Below, piece after piece: positions 8,438 to 16,412 of a stretch of 64,000 nt of DNA (position 1 is its first letter; each line of letters starts with the position of its first letter). Under the pieces are notes generated by a model. The model saw only the letters and a program-made list of their open reading frames with translations, ran no database searches and was not told the origin of the DNA. Source of the stretch: Herbaspirillum frisingense GSF30 (lineage in GTDB: Bacteria > Pseudomonadota > Gammaproteobacteria > Burkholderiales > Burkholderiaceae_D); contig NZ_AEEC02000020.1 in the NCBI RefSeq assembly GCF_000300975.2, positions 32,283-96,282 of the forward strand. Reading direction: 5' to 3'. A program made the translations under genes and the position numbers.

Positions 8438-8773
8438 ATGTCATTTGGAGAAAGCATTGCGACCAGATACGTTTTGATAATTGCGTCGATTGCGCATATG
8501 TCTCAGCGCGGCGAAGACGTGGGCGATTTGGCCTTGTTAGCAGTGAAAGACTGTATTTTCGCTATGCGGCAAGATGGGATTGAAAGCAAGGAAATTCGAA
8601 AGATTCTCCATGATAAATTTGAAGCGGAATTAGCGCTTTCTGGCCAGCATTGTGTGATATTTCGGCGTGTATTAGAGCAATCATCTCTTCGAATGAGCAT
8701 GCTCTTGAGCTTTGAACAGGCTGCTACTCCGCATACTGAAGTAGCAAAACATAACTCGCCGCCTAGAATTTAG
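8438..8773 (+). CDS. Conserved small protein, paralogue of the gene at 3913-4257
   Basis: A 111-residue product with an excellent ribosome-binding site (GAGAGGAGAAAAT). It aligns without gaps over about 86 residues with the product of 3913-4257. Conserved positions include RY-x-L-x-I, VGDL, Cys at about 42, M-x3-G-x-E-x3-IR-x-I and LL-x2-E. No known domain is recognised. Its place in the receptor transcript suggests a function linked to signalling. Retention of two diverged copies in one cargo block argues that both are functional. Confidence 0.7.
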   Translation: MSFGESIATRYVLIIASIAHMSQRGEDVGDLALLAVKDCIFAMRQDGIESKEIRKILHDKFEAELALSGQHCVIFRRVLEQSSLRMSMLLSFEQAATPHTEVAKHNSPPRI

Positions 8774-8789
8774 TGGCGGCGGGATCAAT

Positions 8790-9062
8790 ATGTCTATTCG
8801 TTTTTTTCGAGCAGCACTAATAGCCTTTTCCGCTTTGTCTACACTAAGCGCGGTCTCGCCACAGACGGAAGCCACGACCACTTCCGCGAGCTTAACCATG
8901 TCGGCGATCGTTACAATTACTTGTCGCTTGACGCAAGATCGAGAACAACCATCAATAGTCAGCAGCCTATGCACTAGGGGGACCGACTTTTCTTCTTTAG
9001 AGCAGCGCGCTTACGTTACGACGATTCAGAGAACCGAACGGGCGGCTGTAGCAATTTTCTAA
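8790..9062 (+). CDS. Hypothetical secreted small protein
   Basis: The 90-residue product begins with a good signal peptide (basic start, hydrophobic stretch to about residue 22, cleavage probably after SAVS). A mature segment SASLTMSAIVTITC follows that recalls the first strand of secreted pilin-like proteins. The start follows the previous stop by 16 bases with GGCGGGAT as ribosome-binding site. No family is certain. A periplasmic partner for the receptor sensor domain is one possibility. Confidence 0.45.
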   Translation: MSIRFFRAALIAFSALSTLSAVSPQTEATTTSASLTMSAIVTITCRLTQDREQPSIVSSLCTRGTDFSSLEQRAYVTTIQRTERAAVAIF

Positions 9063-9274
9063 AGCGGATGGCGATGATTGTTGAATTGCCGCGAAAAATG
9101 CCCAGCTTTTCACTACGCATTCGTTCATACATTGGGAAGAATCTCTCGGACGGTCCTTTTGTATTGATAATGTTCTTGTCGTAGATCAGCTTGTTGTGTG
9201 TTCTGGCCCTCTATTCACATAGATATAAAGCTACGCTGTGTAAAACATCTTTCCAATGTGGAGGGGGCGACGTC

Positions 9275-9457
9275 ATGTATGTTGTTTGCTTAATATTTGC
9301 CACGTTATCTGCGATTGGTTGCGTATTCGTAACTATCCTGTTCATTTCAAATGGACGCGACCTAGACACTCACGCATTTGAAGCAGCCCGCCGCATAAAT
9401 GAAGAAAAAATGGCGCATAACGATCATAACGAGTTAGATCGAACGGCAACTAAATAA
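9275..9457 (+). CDS. Small single-span membrane protein
   Basis: Starting at the ATG at 9275, which follows GTGGAGGGGGCGACGTC, the product is 60 residues: a hydrophobic segment (about 2-26) and a charged, hydrophilic tail rich in N, E and H. A longer in-frame start at 9191 exists but lacks a ribosome-binding site. The function is unknown. Small single-span proteins are common in prophage cargo. Confidence 0.45.
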   Translation: MYVVCLIFATLSAIGCVFVTILFISNGRDLDTHAFEAARRINEEKMAHNDHNELDRTATK

Positions 9458-9550
9458 TTTGGGGGCTACTTATAGGCAAGGAAGGCCTGCTTCTGGCCGA
9501 TCCGAACCTCGACAATTTAGCAAGCATTCGCATTCGGTGACAAAAATTCC

Positions 9551-9621
9551 GCTTCGCAATTTTTGAAGGATCGAGACCCAGTAAGGCCTAGCGGGGTGAT
9601 AATTTTTCTAAATTGCGAAGC
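9551..9621. repeat. Inverted repeat upstream of the restriction endonuclease gene
   Basis: GCTTCGCAATTT at 9551-9562 recurs inverted as AAATTGCGAAGC at 9610-9621, perfect over 12 bases with a 47-base spacer and looser matching beyond. It lies in the 290-base gap before the nuclease gene (9458-9747), so it could be an operator for delayed nuclease expression or a structured leader. Confidence 0.5.
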
Positions 9622-9747
9622 AAAATTTGAGCTAAGTGTCTGATATAAATAGAATTCGCTCCGGACTTGTAATCAGGAGGGCGGGGCGACGAATTCCTCT
9701 GGCAGCCCGCATCTCATAAATACTTCAGAAGATGCAGGTGTAGTAAC

Positions 9748-10479
9748 ATGCTGCATCAATTTTCCCTCGCGCCTGTAATGTTCGATACCAGTACTTTTGA
9801 CGATCCTTTTGTCCTTGATCCGGTAATCCGCCGCCGATGGGCGTTCATGGAAACCAGTTCTGCTGCAGCAGTATTACGCTTAGTATGTCCTAATGAATGG
9901 GCTGATATCGTCCATGTATTACGGTCGTTTGAGCTTGATCCTAAACAGTGGCTAAGGGCTGGCGGCAATCGAGGCGATATCGCCCAAGTGATTGATGGAA
10001 TGTTTTCCCAACTTGGCTGGAAGGAGACGCGAGTAGATTTGTCTACTCAAGGAATCTTGCTGTCAAAAAAGCTCGAAGTTATTGAGCGCTTGCCAGCAGT
10101 TCATCAGGAAGGGTACTTAGTCGATAATTTCAAGGGCCGAGTCGCTCTTGACGTTGAATGGAATGCGAAGGATGGCAACCTGGACCGAGACTTATCGGCG
10201 TACCGCGCCTGGCATGAAGCTGGTGTAATTTCTGCTGCTGTTCTGATTACGCAGGACCGCGTACGATTGAAACAACTTGCCGAAATGCTGTGGCGTGACT
10301 ATCAGCAGACGCTGCCCGAGACTCAGCGGAATTCAAAACTCCCGATTGACCTCAATACATCCACCACGACTAACCTTGAAAAGGCAGCGCTCCGCGTTCG
10401 GAGGGGGGTTATGGGAACATGTCCACTATTGATCGTCGCGGCAACTCCTGAAACATGGAACGGTCAGCCGTATAGGTAA
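9748..10479 (+). CDS. Type II restriction endonuclease, BglII/BstYI-like
   Basis: The 243-residue product resembles the BglII family. The segment DNFKGRVALDVEWN carries the metal-binding constellation D126...D135-x-E137, which lines up with the Asp-x8-Glu-x-Gln motif of BglII. The segment before it (residues 88-120) fits the family beta hairpin. Enzymes of this family cut GATC-centred sites such as AGATCT or RGATCY; the exact specificity here is unknown. It converges on a DNA adenine methyltransferase gene across a shared terminator, the expected partner. The function assignment rests on motif recognition. Confidence 0.75.
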   Translation: MLHQFSLAPVMFDTSTFDDPFVLDPVIRRRWAFMETSSAAAVLRLVCPNEWADIVHVLRSFELDPKQWLRAGGNRGDIAQVIDGMFSQLGWKETRVDLSTQGILLSKKLEVIERLPAVHQEGYLVDNFKGRVALDVEWNAKDGNLDRDLSAYRAWHEAGVISAAVLITQDRVRLKQLAEMLWRDYQQTLPETQRNSKLPIDLNTSTTTNLEKAALRVRRGVMGTCPLLIVAATPETWNGQPYR

Positions 10480-10485
10480 AATTTT

Positions 10486-10510
10486 AAAGGGAGTTGCATT
10501 AACTCCCTTT
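10486..10510. terminator. Bidirectional terminator between nuclease and methyltransferase genes
   Basis: AAAGGGAGTT, loop GCATT, AACTCCCTTT form a perfect 10-bp stem between the converging genes. The A and T ends give a T-run on both strands, so it can stop both transcripts and limit antisense interference between the two enzymes. Confidence 0.75.
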
Positions 10511-10530
10511 CTCCTGTTAATCACTGCGGT

Positions 10531-11211
10531 TCATAACGTCACGATCAGGTCTGAGCGCGCAGGCTCAGCTTGCGAGTGATTTTGATAGGTATCCCAAGAC
10601 GGGAAGTATGTTTCATCGGCTTGGTTGCCCCACACCGTCCAATTTTTCCGTTCACCACGAGCGAACATTTCAAGATACGGGCCAGGGCTACATGCTTCGA
10701 TTAGCGGGTATTGCTCATCCGGTTTGCGTGAATGTTCACGCTTGCGAGTTGCTAAGAAATTTACTTGGCTTCTTGCAGGGGCAAGTGTTCTCGCATTTTT
10801 TCCTCGCACGCCAAAGAGAATCAACTCTGTGACATTTCTGAAATAAAAACCGACACCTCTGCCGTCAGGTCCTCCATCCTTACGGATCTTGTGCCAGACA
10901 AGGTTGCTTTTATATTCGAAGCCCCAAGCCTTAAGAACGGCAAGTCCTTCGGGCAAGAGAGCGTTAGGCACCCAAAGGTAGAGATGGCTCGTGTCTGCAG
11001 CTGCCGCCGCGACTGGCAACGCCTTTATATCGTCTAAGGTCATGGTTGGATAGCGATTGAGGCGTTTATGTTCTGGCGCAACCTTACCTGTGCGATTTTC
11101 AAATTGCCAAGGTGGGTCAGCGAGAATGGTTCCAAACTTCCTGCCGCCTACAAACTCGCGAAAATCTGCTGCTGCATCCTGCGGCTTGTCCACTGGTGGA
11201 ATTTCTTTCAT
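10531..11211 (-). CDS. MT-A70 family DNA N6-adenine methyltransferase
   Basis: The catalytic motif is ADPPW (D32-P-P-W35) just after the first strand. It is followed by LYLWVPNALLPEG, the WGF-x-Y-x3-LVWHK segment and a C-terminal WTVWGNQ, the order seen in the MT-A70 (Ime4-like) family that methylates adenine using S-adenosylmethionine. I chose the ATG at 11211 because AAGGAAG precedes it; this gives 226 residues. Longer starts at 11229 and 11310 overlap the upstream HTH gene and lack a ribosome-binding site. It presumably protects the sites cut by the adjacent nuclease. Confidence 0.85.
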   Translation of the reverse strand: MKEIPPVDKPQDAAADFREFVGGRKFGTILADPPWQFENRTGKVAPEHKRLNRYPTMTLDDIKALPVAAAAADTSHLYLWVPNALLPEGLAVLKAWGFEYKSNLVWHKIRKDGGPDGRGVGFYFRNVTELILFGVRGKNARTLAPARSQVNFLATRKREHSRKPDEQYPLIEACSPGPYLEMFARGERKNWTVWGNQADETYFPSWDTYQNHSQAEPARSDLIVTL

Positions 11212-11221
11212 ATCTTCCTTG

Positions 11222-11530
11222 TTATGCATTTTGCGACAACTGCAAATTAATCTGTTTTGATCCACCAAACCTGCCTTTTGTTGCTCCCCCTCGAGGCTTA
11301 TTGGCTTCAAACTGGATACGATTCAGCGTCGCGCGATAATCCATCCCCGATTCAGCCATATCGCCCATTAACGCAGCGATGATCGCTAGATGAGGGGGGA
11401 CCTCTCCATGTTTGGCATGGTTACTGATTGAGTTGGGACTCTGCTTAATTAGGTCAGCAAAGCCTTTTACGGTAAGCCCGGCTTTCCCGAGCTGCCGTCG
11501 GAATTCGTCGTAGGTCATGGCGGCAATCAT
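11222..11530 (-). CDS. HTH protein, putative controller of the restriction-modification locus
   Basis: The 102-residue protein has an XRE-type helix-turn-helix at about residues 6-45 (LGKAGLTVKGFADLIKQSPNSISNH with gaps shortened here), followed by a dispensable basic tail. The stop lies 11 bases before the methyltransferase start, so the two genes form one transcript. By analogy with C-proteins it could regulate the locus; direct evidence such as a C-box is not visible. The promoter should lie in the AT-rich stretch 11535-11600, which contains two CAAATCA-type repeats. Confidence 0.7.
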   Translation of the reverse strand: MIAAMTYDEFRRQLGKAGLTVKGFADLIKQSPNSISNHAKHGEVPPHLAIIAALMGDMAESGMDYRATLNRIQFEANKPRGGATKGRFGGSKQINLQLSQNA

Positions 11531-11666
11531 AACAGACGTGGTGCTTTACACATTATATAATTTACCTATCAAATCAAATAGTGTGTACGGTAAATGATTT
11601 GATGTTTTACGGTTCTGAATTGCAATATTGGAGTTTAATTAAGCTTTAGTCTTTGTTTCTGAATAA

Positions 11667-11687
11667 CAAATCCTGCCCCCGCAACCA
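11667..11687 (+). other. attR: displaced 3' end of initiator tRNA-fMet gene
   Basis: The bases from 11668, AAATCCTGCCCCCGCAACCA, equal the 3' part of a bacterial initiator tRNA: end of the T loop, T-stem strand CCTGC, acceptor strand CCCCGCA with the fMet-specific unpaired A72, then ACCA. The upstream bases (TCTGAATAA) do not continue as a tRNA, so this is a fragment, not a gene. An intrinsic terminator follows at once. The simplest reading is prophage integration into tRNA-fMet, with the intact gene rebuilt at attL to the left of the window. Confidence 0.8.
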
Positions 11688-11697
11688 AATACCAGAA

Positions 11698-11731
11698 AGC
11701 CGTTATCAGCGAAAGCCGATAGCGGTTTTTT
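11698..11731 (+). terminator. Intrinsic terminator, probably the original tRNA-fMet terminator
   Basis: AGCCGTTATC and GATAGCGGTT pair as a 10-bp stem (two G-T pairs) around a loop containing GCGAAAGC, followed by a T-run. It has no coding gene immediately upstream on this strand but directly follows the tRNA fragment. In the uninterrupted chromosome it would terminate the tRNA transcript. Confidence 0.7.
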
Positions 11732-11882
11732 GCTTTTCGGGCGGTGTGCTTACCACGTGAGCCACCTTATGCCTCAGATCAAAGCCCCTCGGATGTACCT
11801 GACCGCTGCGGTGCGTATGACTTCCTTCTCAAGACCGCAAAAAGCCCGGGAAGTCAGTCTCCGCAACGCAATATGAAATCTG

Positions 11883-13019
11883 TCACTGACGGATATTCGC
11901 TTTTTTATTGAAGTACGGTTGTTCCAAGAGAAGATAGGTCACCGAAGAAACCACGATTGAGCAAGTTAGTGTTATTGCGTAATAGGCCAACATTCCTATT
12001 TTGGAAGTGACAGGCGCAAGCCAGTTGAGCAGAAGCCAATTAAGAGAGATATGAACAAGATAGAAGGAATAGCTGATTTTCCCTAGGAATCGTAAAAACG
12101 GTGAGGAAAGGAGCCTCGCAATGATGCCATCTGTGGAAAAGCTCGCTTTAATCAACAGCGCGAAAAAAATATCTACCAGAACATAAAATCCACCTTGTAA
12201 TGGCAAATCAAGGATGGTTAATGCATATCGGCTCCAGATCACTTGCATTGCGACGATGCCGATTATTGCAGCCACGGCGGCCATATCTGACCAGCATTTG
12301 GACATTGATGTTTTTTTTGATTGCCCAACAGCGCGATTCATTTCCGCAAAAAGGACGATTCCTATAACGAATCCAAAAAATCGCCCAGGCTCAATCCATT
12401 TAACACTAGTCACGTTTTGCATAGCGACGCACGAAAAGACCGTAAGCACTGTCAATAGGAGTGCTGCGCGAAGTGGTTGACCTGATGCAACTCGGGCGAT
12501 CAGGAATATAAATAGGTAAAAGATCCATTCCCAGGTAAGTGTCCATATCAGGCCATACACGGGCATGTTCTTGATCAACGGCGCTAACAAAAACAAGTTG
12601 GCCAGCATGTCTATGACGGATGGAGACGCGCTCACCGCAAAAATATATAGAAATACGCCGAAAAAATGCATTGGCCCTAGCCGGTAAGCGCGTTTCTTCA
12701 AGAAGCTCGCGCTTGGGCGCGTGCCCTGCATGGAACGAATTATCAGGAAGCCGCTGACGACGAAAAACAGATCAACTCCGAGATGCCCAGCGCGTAAAAC
12801 TGAGATTACTTGGTAGAAAAGCGAGGTCTTCTCTGAAAAGAAATTCGTTCCGGTGTAAAAGCCGAAAAAATGGACGTTAAAGACCATAAGAAGCGCGATC
12901 GCCCTGAGGCCATCCAGACCTCCCAATCGCGTCTCATCTAGACCAAATTTTCTCTTCAAATAGTCTGTTGCGGACCAAACGTTCGTAGAACTTGCCCTCG
13001 TCGCACTCATTATTCTCAT
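11883..13019 (-). CDS. Acyltransferase 3 family membrane protein (OafA/NodX-like)
   Basis: A multi-spanning acyltransferase with the family signature LGGLDGLRAIALLMVFNVH near the N-terminus (the His is the proposed catalytic residue), then FFVVSGFLI and R-x3-RLGPMHFFGVF. About ten membrane helices follow. These enzymes O-acetylate surface glycans such as O-antigen or exopolysaccharide. I use the ATG at 13019, preceded by GGGGAAG, giving 378 residues. An upstream ATG at 13157 would add 46 residues of low plausibility. It is the first chromosomal gene beyond the prophage end. Confidence 0.88.
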   Translation of the reverse strand: MRIMSATRASSTNVWSATDYLKRKFGLDETRLGGLDGLRAIALLMVFNVHFFGFYTGTNFFSEKTSLFYQVISVLRAGHLGVDLFFVVSGFLIIRSMQGTRPSASFLKKRAYRLGPMHFFGVFLYIFAVSASPSVIDMLANLFLLAPLIKNMPVYGLIWTLTWEWIFYLFIFLIARVASGQPLRAALLLTVLTVFSCVAMQNVTSVKWIEPGRFFGFVIGIVLFAEMNRAVGQSKKTSMSKCWSDMAAVAAIIGIVAMQVIWSRYALTILDLPLQGGFYVLVDIFFALLIKASFSTDGIIARLLSSPFLRFLGKISYSFYLVHISLNWLLLNWLAPVTSKIGMLAYYAITLTCSIVVSSVTYLLLEQPYFNKKANIRQ

Positions 13020-13627
13020 GCTTAGTGCTTCCCCGTCGTGAATCACGGATTGTAAAGGAGTTTTGGTAGATATCTTTTGTGAAATGCAACTTTGGCCCGC
13101 CCTAGGCCCGGGCAGTACCTTGCCGATCTGTATAGGGCAGGGTATCGCCGGAAGCACTCTTGTGTGTTTTGTGGCGCGGCATAGCTAAAGACGCCGGATC
13201 AGGCTGAGAAAGGAAACGACGCTGAAATTCCTCCTGCAGCTTGGTCTCAGGTCACCACCAAGAGGGTGAGCAAGGTCGCCTTCAACCGCTCTTCGCCAAG
13301 CCGCGCACCAATGCCGCGCCAGTCACCATCCGAATCCGAAGTCCCGAATGATTGCGTTGCGGTTCAAGATCTTTCTATAGGTGCGCGGCCTGGTTGAAAC
13401 CGTCGCCGGGAAGGCCACCCAGGCCGCAGGAGAGCCAGAAAACACGCAAAACGTGATTGCTGCTATGCCCGCTGCTGATCCTGAGTAGCGGTTGCGAAAT
13501 GACTGAACGCGTAAATCCCCTCTGTTGCTGGCGCGCCCGCTATCGCAGACAACAACGATAACCGGATCCGTCCCATCTTCATCTGGAAGACCGACAAGCT
13601 GAGTCGGGGTGACCTGCGTCGGTAATT
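13020..13627. other. Intergenic region before the IS element
   Basis: About 600 bases without an intact gene. The stretch 13200-13490 is GC-rich and codon-like, with short broken frames (for example 13381-13489), so it is probably decayed coding sequence. I cannot name the original gene. The position next to an insertion sequence fits local decay. Confidence 0.35.
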
Positions 13628-13636
13628 TGTAGCCAG

Positions 13637-14475
13637 TCAGGCAGTGAGTCGGTTGTCGATCATATTCGATTCCAGCCAGGCTCGACGGATCGTAGCTGGA
13701 GGTTGGTACTGATGTGCGCTATGCGGTCTGCGCTCGTTGTAGAACTGACGCCATCTTTCAATCAGCACTTTTGCCTCTGCCCGGCTGCGGAACCACTCCC
13801 GGTTAAGCAGTTCGTCACGCAGCTTGCCATTGAAGCTTTCCACGAATCCGTTCTGCCACGGACTGCCTGGCGCAATGAAGGCCGGACCAACTGAGGCATC
13901 CCGCAGCCAGCGCATGACCTTGGCCGCTGTGAACTCGGCTCCATTGTCCGACCGAACGTAGGCCGGCTTTCCATGTAACCGCATCAATCGCGAGAGCGTC
14001 AGGATGACATCCTGGGAGCGCAAACTGGCAGCAACTTCGATGGCCAGGCATTCCCGGGTGTATTCGTCGATCACACACAGCATCTTCAACGAGCGTCCAT
14101 CCACCATCTGGTCATGAACAAAGTCGTAGCTCCAGACTGAATTAGGCTTGGTTGCTCCAGGTAACCGAATATCATTGCCGCATCGACGCCTGCGAGGCCG
14201 CTTTCGTGGAATGCCCAGTTTGAGCGCGCTCCAGAGCCGTCGCACTCGGGACTCGCCCAAGGCCAGCCAGGCAGACATACGCCGATAGCCGAAGCGAGGG
14301 ACCTCTTGCGATGCCGCGATGAGCTGCTGCGTCAGGCTCCGATCCTTTTCAGGTTGTAGCAACTGATAACCCGCTACCCGCCGGCGCAGTTCCAGATAAC
14401 GACATGCCTTGCGTTGCGACAGTCCCGACGAGTAAGGACTTCCAGCGCTTCGCGCCGGCCCGCGGAGGTCATCAT
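13637..14475 (-). pseudogene. IS3-family transposase orfB, frameshifted
   Basis: The catalytic DDE integrase core is intact: WSYDFVHD for the first Asp, [11 protein letters not shown] for the second, and [21 protein letters not shown] for the Glu, then [15 protein letters not shown]. The natural start is ATG at 14475, overlapping the orfA stop by four bases. That frame reads [17 protein letters not shown] and then breaks. The continuation [20 protein letters not shown] lies in another frame, consistent with loss of one G near 14422-14430. Without that base the transposase is not made in one piece, unless frameshifting at the A7 run at the orfA end feeds the downstream frame. Confidence 0.75.
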
Positions 14476-14735
14476 TTTTTTCGGCTTAACTCCTTCAAGC
14501 CATCAATCACCAGCAGCTGCTCCGCCACCATGCGTTTGAGCTTGTCGTTCTCGGATTCAAGCTCTCTGAGCCGCCGGGCGTCCGGGACATCCATACCGCC
14601 AAACTTGTTTCTCCAGCGGTAAAAGGTCTGCTCAGTAATGTTGTGGCGCTTGCACAGATCTACCGTCGCAATCTCCTTGCTCTCTGCCTCTCGCAAGATG
14701 CTGATGATCTGTTCGTCCGTAAATCGCTTCTTCAT
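14472..14735 (-). CDS. IS3-family transposase orfA (HTH subunit)
   Basis: The 87-residue product is a standard IS3 Orf[19 protein letters not shown], then the helix-turn-helix [15 protein letters not shown], then the leucine-zipper-like [20 protein letters not shown]. It ends SRKK followed by stop in an A7 run, the usual slippery site for the OrfAB fusion. It binds the terminal repeats. Confidence 0.9.
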   Translation of the reverse strand: MKKRFTDEQIISILREAESKEIATVDLCKRHNITEQTFYRWRNKFGGMDVPDARRLRELESENDKLKRMVAEQLLVIDGLKELSRKK

Positions 14736-15013
14736 TGAGTTCTCCTTGGCGTTAGCATAAAGAACTCACTTATCTAGTGGCTACAAAATTCGTCTCAGGT
14801 CAGGGGTGCCATCGAGCAGATCCTGGCGCACAACATGACACTGTCAGACCGGGTGCCAAGCAGGAGATGACGGCCCGTTAGTTCGCGTCTGATGAAGATA
14901 TAAGTTGCAGGCTATCTTATCTGCACGGTGGGTAACTCATGGCTAACGATGATTCGCACGGCGTGTTATTTGACACCGTTTCGGTGCTTGGCTTTGCCGC
15001 TGTCACAAAGCGC

Positions 15014-16087
15014 TCACGCAACCTTCTGAAAATGTCCTGCGTCTCGCAGTCTCTTCAACTTTTTGATGATATTTGCGCCAAGCTTGACTCCCCATTTTTC
15101 CACTGTGTAATGCGTGGCCAGGCAGATCAGGAACAAGAGCATCAGGATGGCCATCCAGCGGTGCTCCGGGCGGATTGCATGCCAGCGTGATACCGCAGCC
15201 AGCAGATAGGCCCAGATCCAGTTGTGAAACAGATAAACGGAATACGTCAGGTTTGAGAGCAAAGTTACGGTTGATGATGCTTTGATATGATTTCGAAGGC
15301 CCCATACGGAAGCAAAAAGCAGGAAGCCCAGAATCTGAAAGTGGGTATCTTTATTGGCAGGGTTGAGGCCCGGCCACAGCGCTAGGGTGGAAACGATCGC
15401 ATACAGTACATATCCCCAGCAGGCAGGCCGGCTTGCAAGTTGATGCTCCATCAAATAGATGCTTGAGCCAATGAACAGGAAAGGAAAGAATAAAGTCAGG
15501 TAACCATCGGTAAACGCACCTGTCCGGGGAAATGCCGGTGCCAGTTGGATTGCCAAGGTAAGAATGAAATAGATCAGGGGAAGGCGCGTTGTGTCTTTGA
15601 GCAAATTGAGGAGGCGGAGCGAACCCATGAGCAGATAAAAAGACATCTCCAGTCTGAGCGTCCATTCGACGCCCCCCAGACCATACGGTGTGGAAAACAA
15701 GTCGCCAATCAACAACAAGCGCTGCAGCAGGACCGGATAGGGCGGGAACGGAGTCTGTGCGACCCAGTGGCTCATTCCGACTTCTGCCAGCACTGCAAAC
15801 ATATAAAGCGGATAAATGCGGAATATCCGCTTGATCAAGAATGTTGGCGTATTTTCAGTCTGTAATACGTGACTGATGATGTAGCCTGAAACAAGGAAAA
15901 AGACCACGACGCCGGCGCCACCGCTCCACGCCAACGGCCGGATGAGATCGATCACAAAGCGGATTGTCGCGTGGATGTTAAGGTTGGCTGAAGCTAGTTC
16001 AAGCTGTCCGTAGAATTTGTGACCAATCAGGACACTGACAAAAGCGAACACCCGCAGACCGTCCAAAAATTCTATTCGCTTTTGCAT
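15014..16087 (-). CDS. Acyltransferase 3 family membrane protein
   Basis: The 357-residue protein starts MQKRIEFLDGLRVFAFVSVLIGHKFYG, with the family FLDGLR and catalytic His motif, then FFLVSGYIISHVL and R-x2-RIYPLYMFAVL. About ten transmembrane helices follow and the C-terminus is basic. The predicted role is acylation of a surface polysaccharide or lipid-linked sugar in the inner membrane. It is a distant relative of the gene at 11883. Both flank the IS element, so this may be the remnant of a surface-glycan modification locus. Confidence 0.88.
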   Translation of the reverse strand: MQKRIEFLDGLRVFAFVSVLIGHKFYGQLELASANLNIHATIRFVIDLIRPLAWSGGAGVVVFFLVSGYIISHVLQTENTPTFLIKRIFRIYPLYMFAVLAEVGMSHWVAQTPFPPYPVLLQRLLLIGDLFSTPYGLGGVEWTLRLEMSFYLLMGSLRLLNLLKDTTRLPLIYFILTLAIQLAPAFPRTGAFTDGYLTLFFPFLFIGSSIYLMEHQLASRPACWGYVLYAIVSTLALWPGLNPANKDTHFQILGFLLFASVWGLRNHIKASSTVTLLSNLTYSVYLFHNWIWAYLLAAVSRWHAIRPEHRWMAILMLLFLICLATHYTVEKWGVKLGANIIKKLKRLRDAGHFQKVA

Positions 16088-16412
16088 AGCAATCTATGAA
16101 GATGACTGACAATAAAGCGCACATCATAGTGGAAGCTTGGATGTGAAGCTACTTTCAGTATTTCAAGCGGATGGTTGAAACGTCATCACTCCATTTCCTG
16201 ATCTGATGGCGAGCTGCAATGCGAGAAAGGCGGTTGCGGCACCACCGTCGAAGTGATGATGAACTGCTCCCTTCAGCAAAAGCAGAGGTCGGGTGGCCAG
16301 TCAGACTTTTGGAATTCGGTAACGCAAAGAATCCCGGATTGCATTTCCCGTGCAGTGAGGTGTTTCATGTTCGTGTTAGCATGCCTTAACCTTCATTCTT
16401 CACGAAAGAGAG
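16088..16412. other. Intergenic region, nothing recognised
   Basis: These 325 bases separate the leftward acyltransferase from a rightward small gene and should hold both promoters. I see no gene, RNA or strong repeat in them. Confidence 0.4.

Larger units (their letters stand above)
1..11687. mobile_element. Right end of a P2-like prophage with cargo region
   Basis: The left part has the P2 arrangement of divergent late genes: scaffold gpO leftward, terminase gpP and portal gpQ rightward. After gpQ the sequence becomes AT-richer and carries small genes with no morphogenetic role (receiver, chemoreceptor, SOS operon, restriction-modification), as expected for a moron or cargo segment. The right boundary is set at a 21-base copy of the 3' end of an initiator tRNA, followed directly by an intrinsic terminator that would belong to the original tRNA gene. 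The integrase, lysis and tail genes must lie left of the window. Whether the phage is still inducible cannot be judged here. Confidence 0.8.
13628..14785 (-). mobile_element. IS3-family insertion sequence with damaged orfB
   Basis: The element has the two-gene IS3 layout (orfA, orfB) and imperfect ~23-bp terminal inverted repeats, TTGTAGCCAGTCAGGCAGTG at the left and the inverse of a TTGTAGCCACTAGATAAGTG stretch at the right, with TG/CA ends. This gives about 1158 bp. I see no certain 3-bp target duplication. orfB carries a frameshift, so it is probably immobile on its own. Confidence 0.8.

Noticed and set aside
8681..8974. 97-residue minus-strand frame
   Set aside because: It overlaps two plus-strand genes with good ribosome-binding sites and has no features of its own.
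11668..11687. Intact tRNA gene
   Set aside because: Only the 3' part of tRNA-fMet is present; the upstream sequence has no anticodon or D arm.
13381..13489. CsbD-like stress protein fragment
   Set aside because: A short frame with GLVETVAGKATQAAG is only weakly similar and lacks the rest of the domain.
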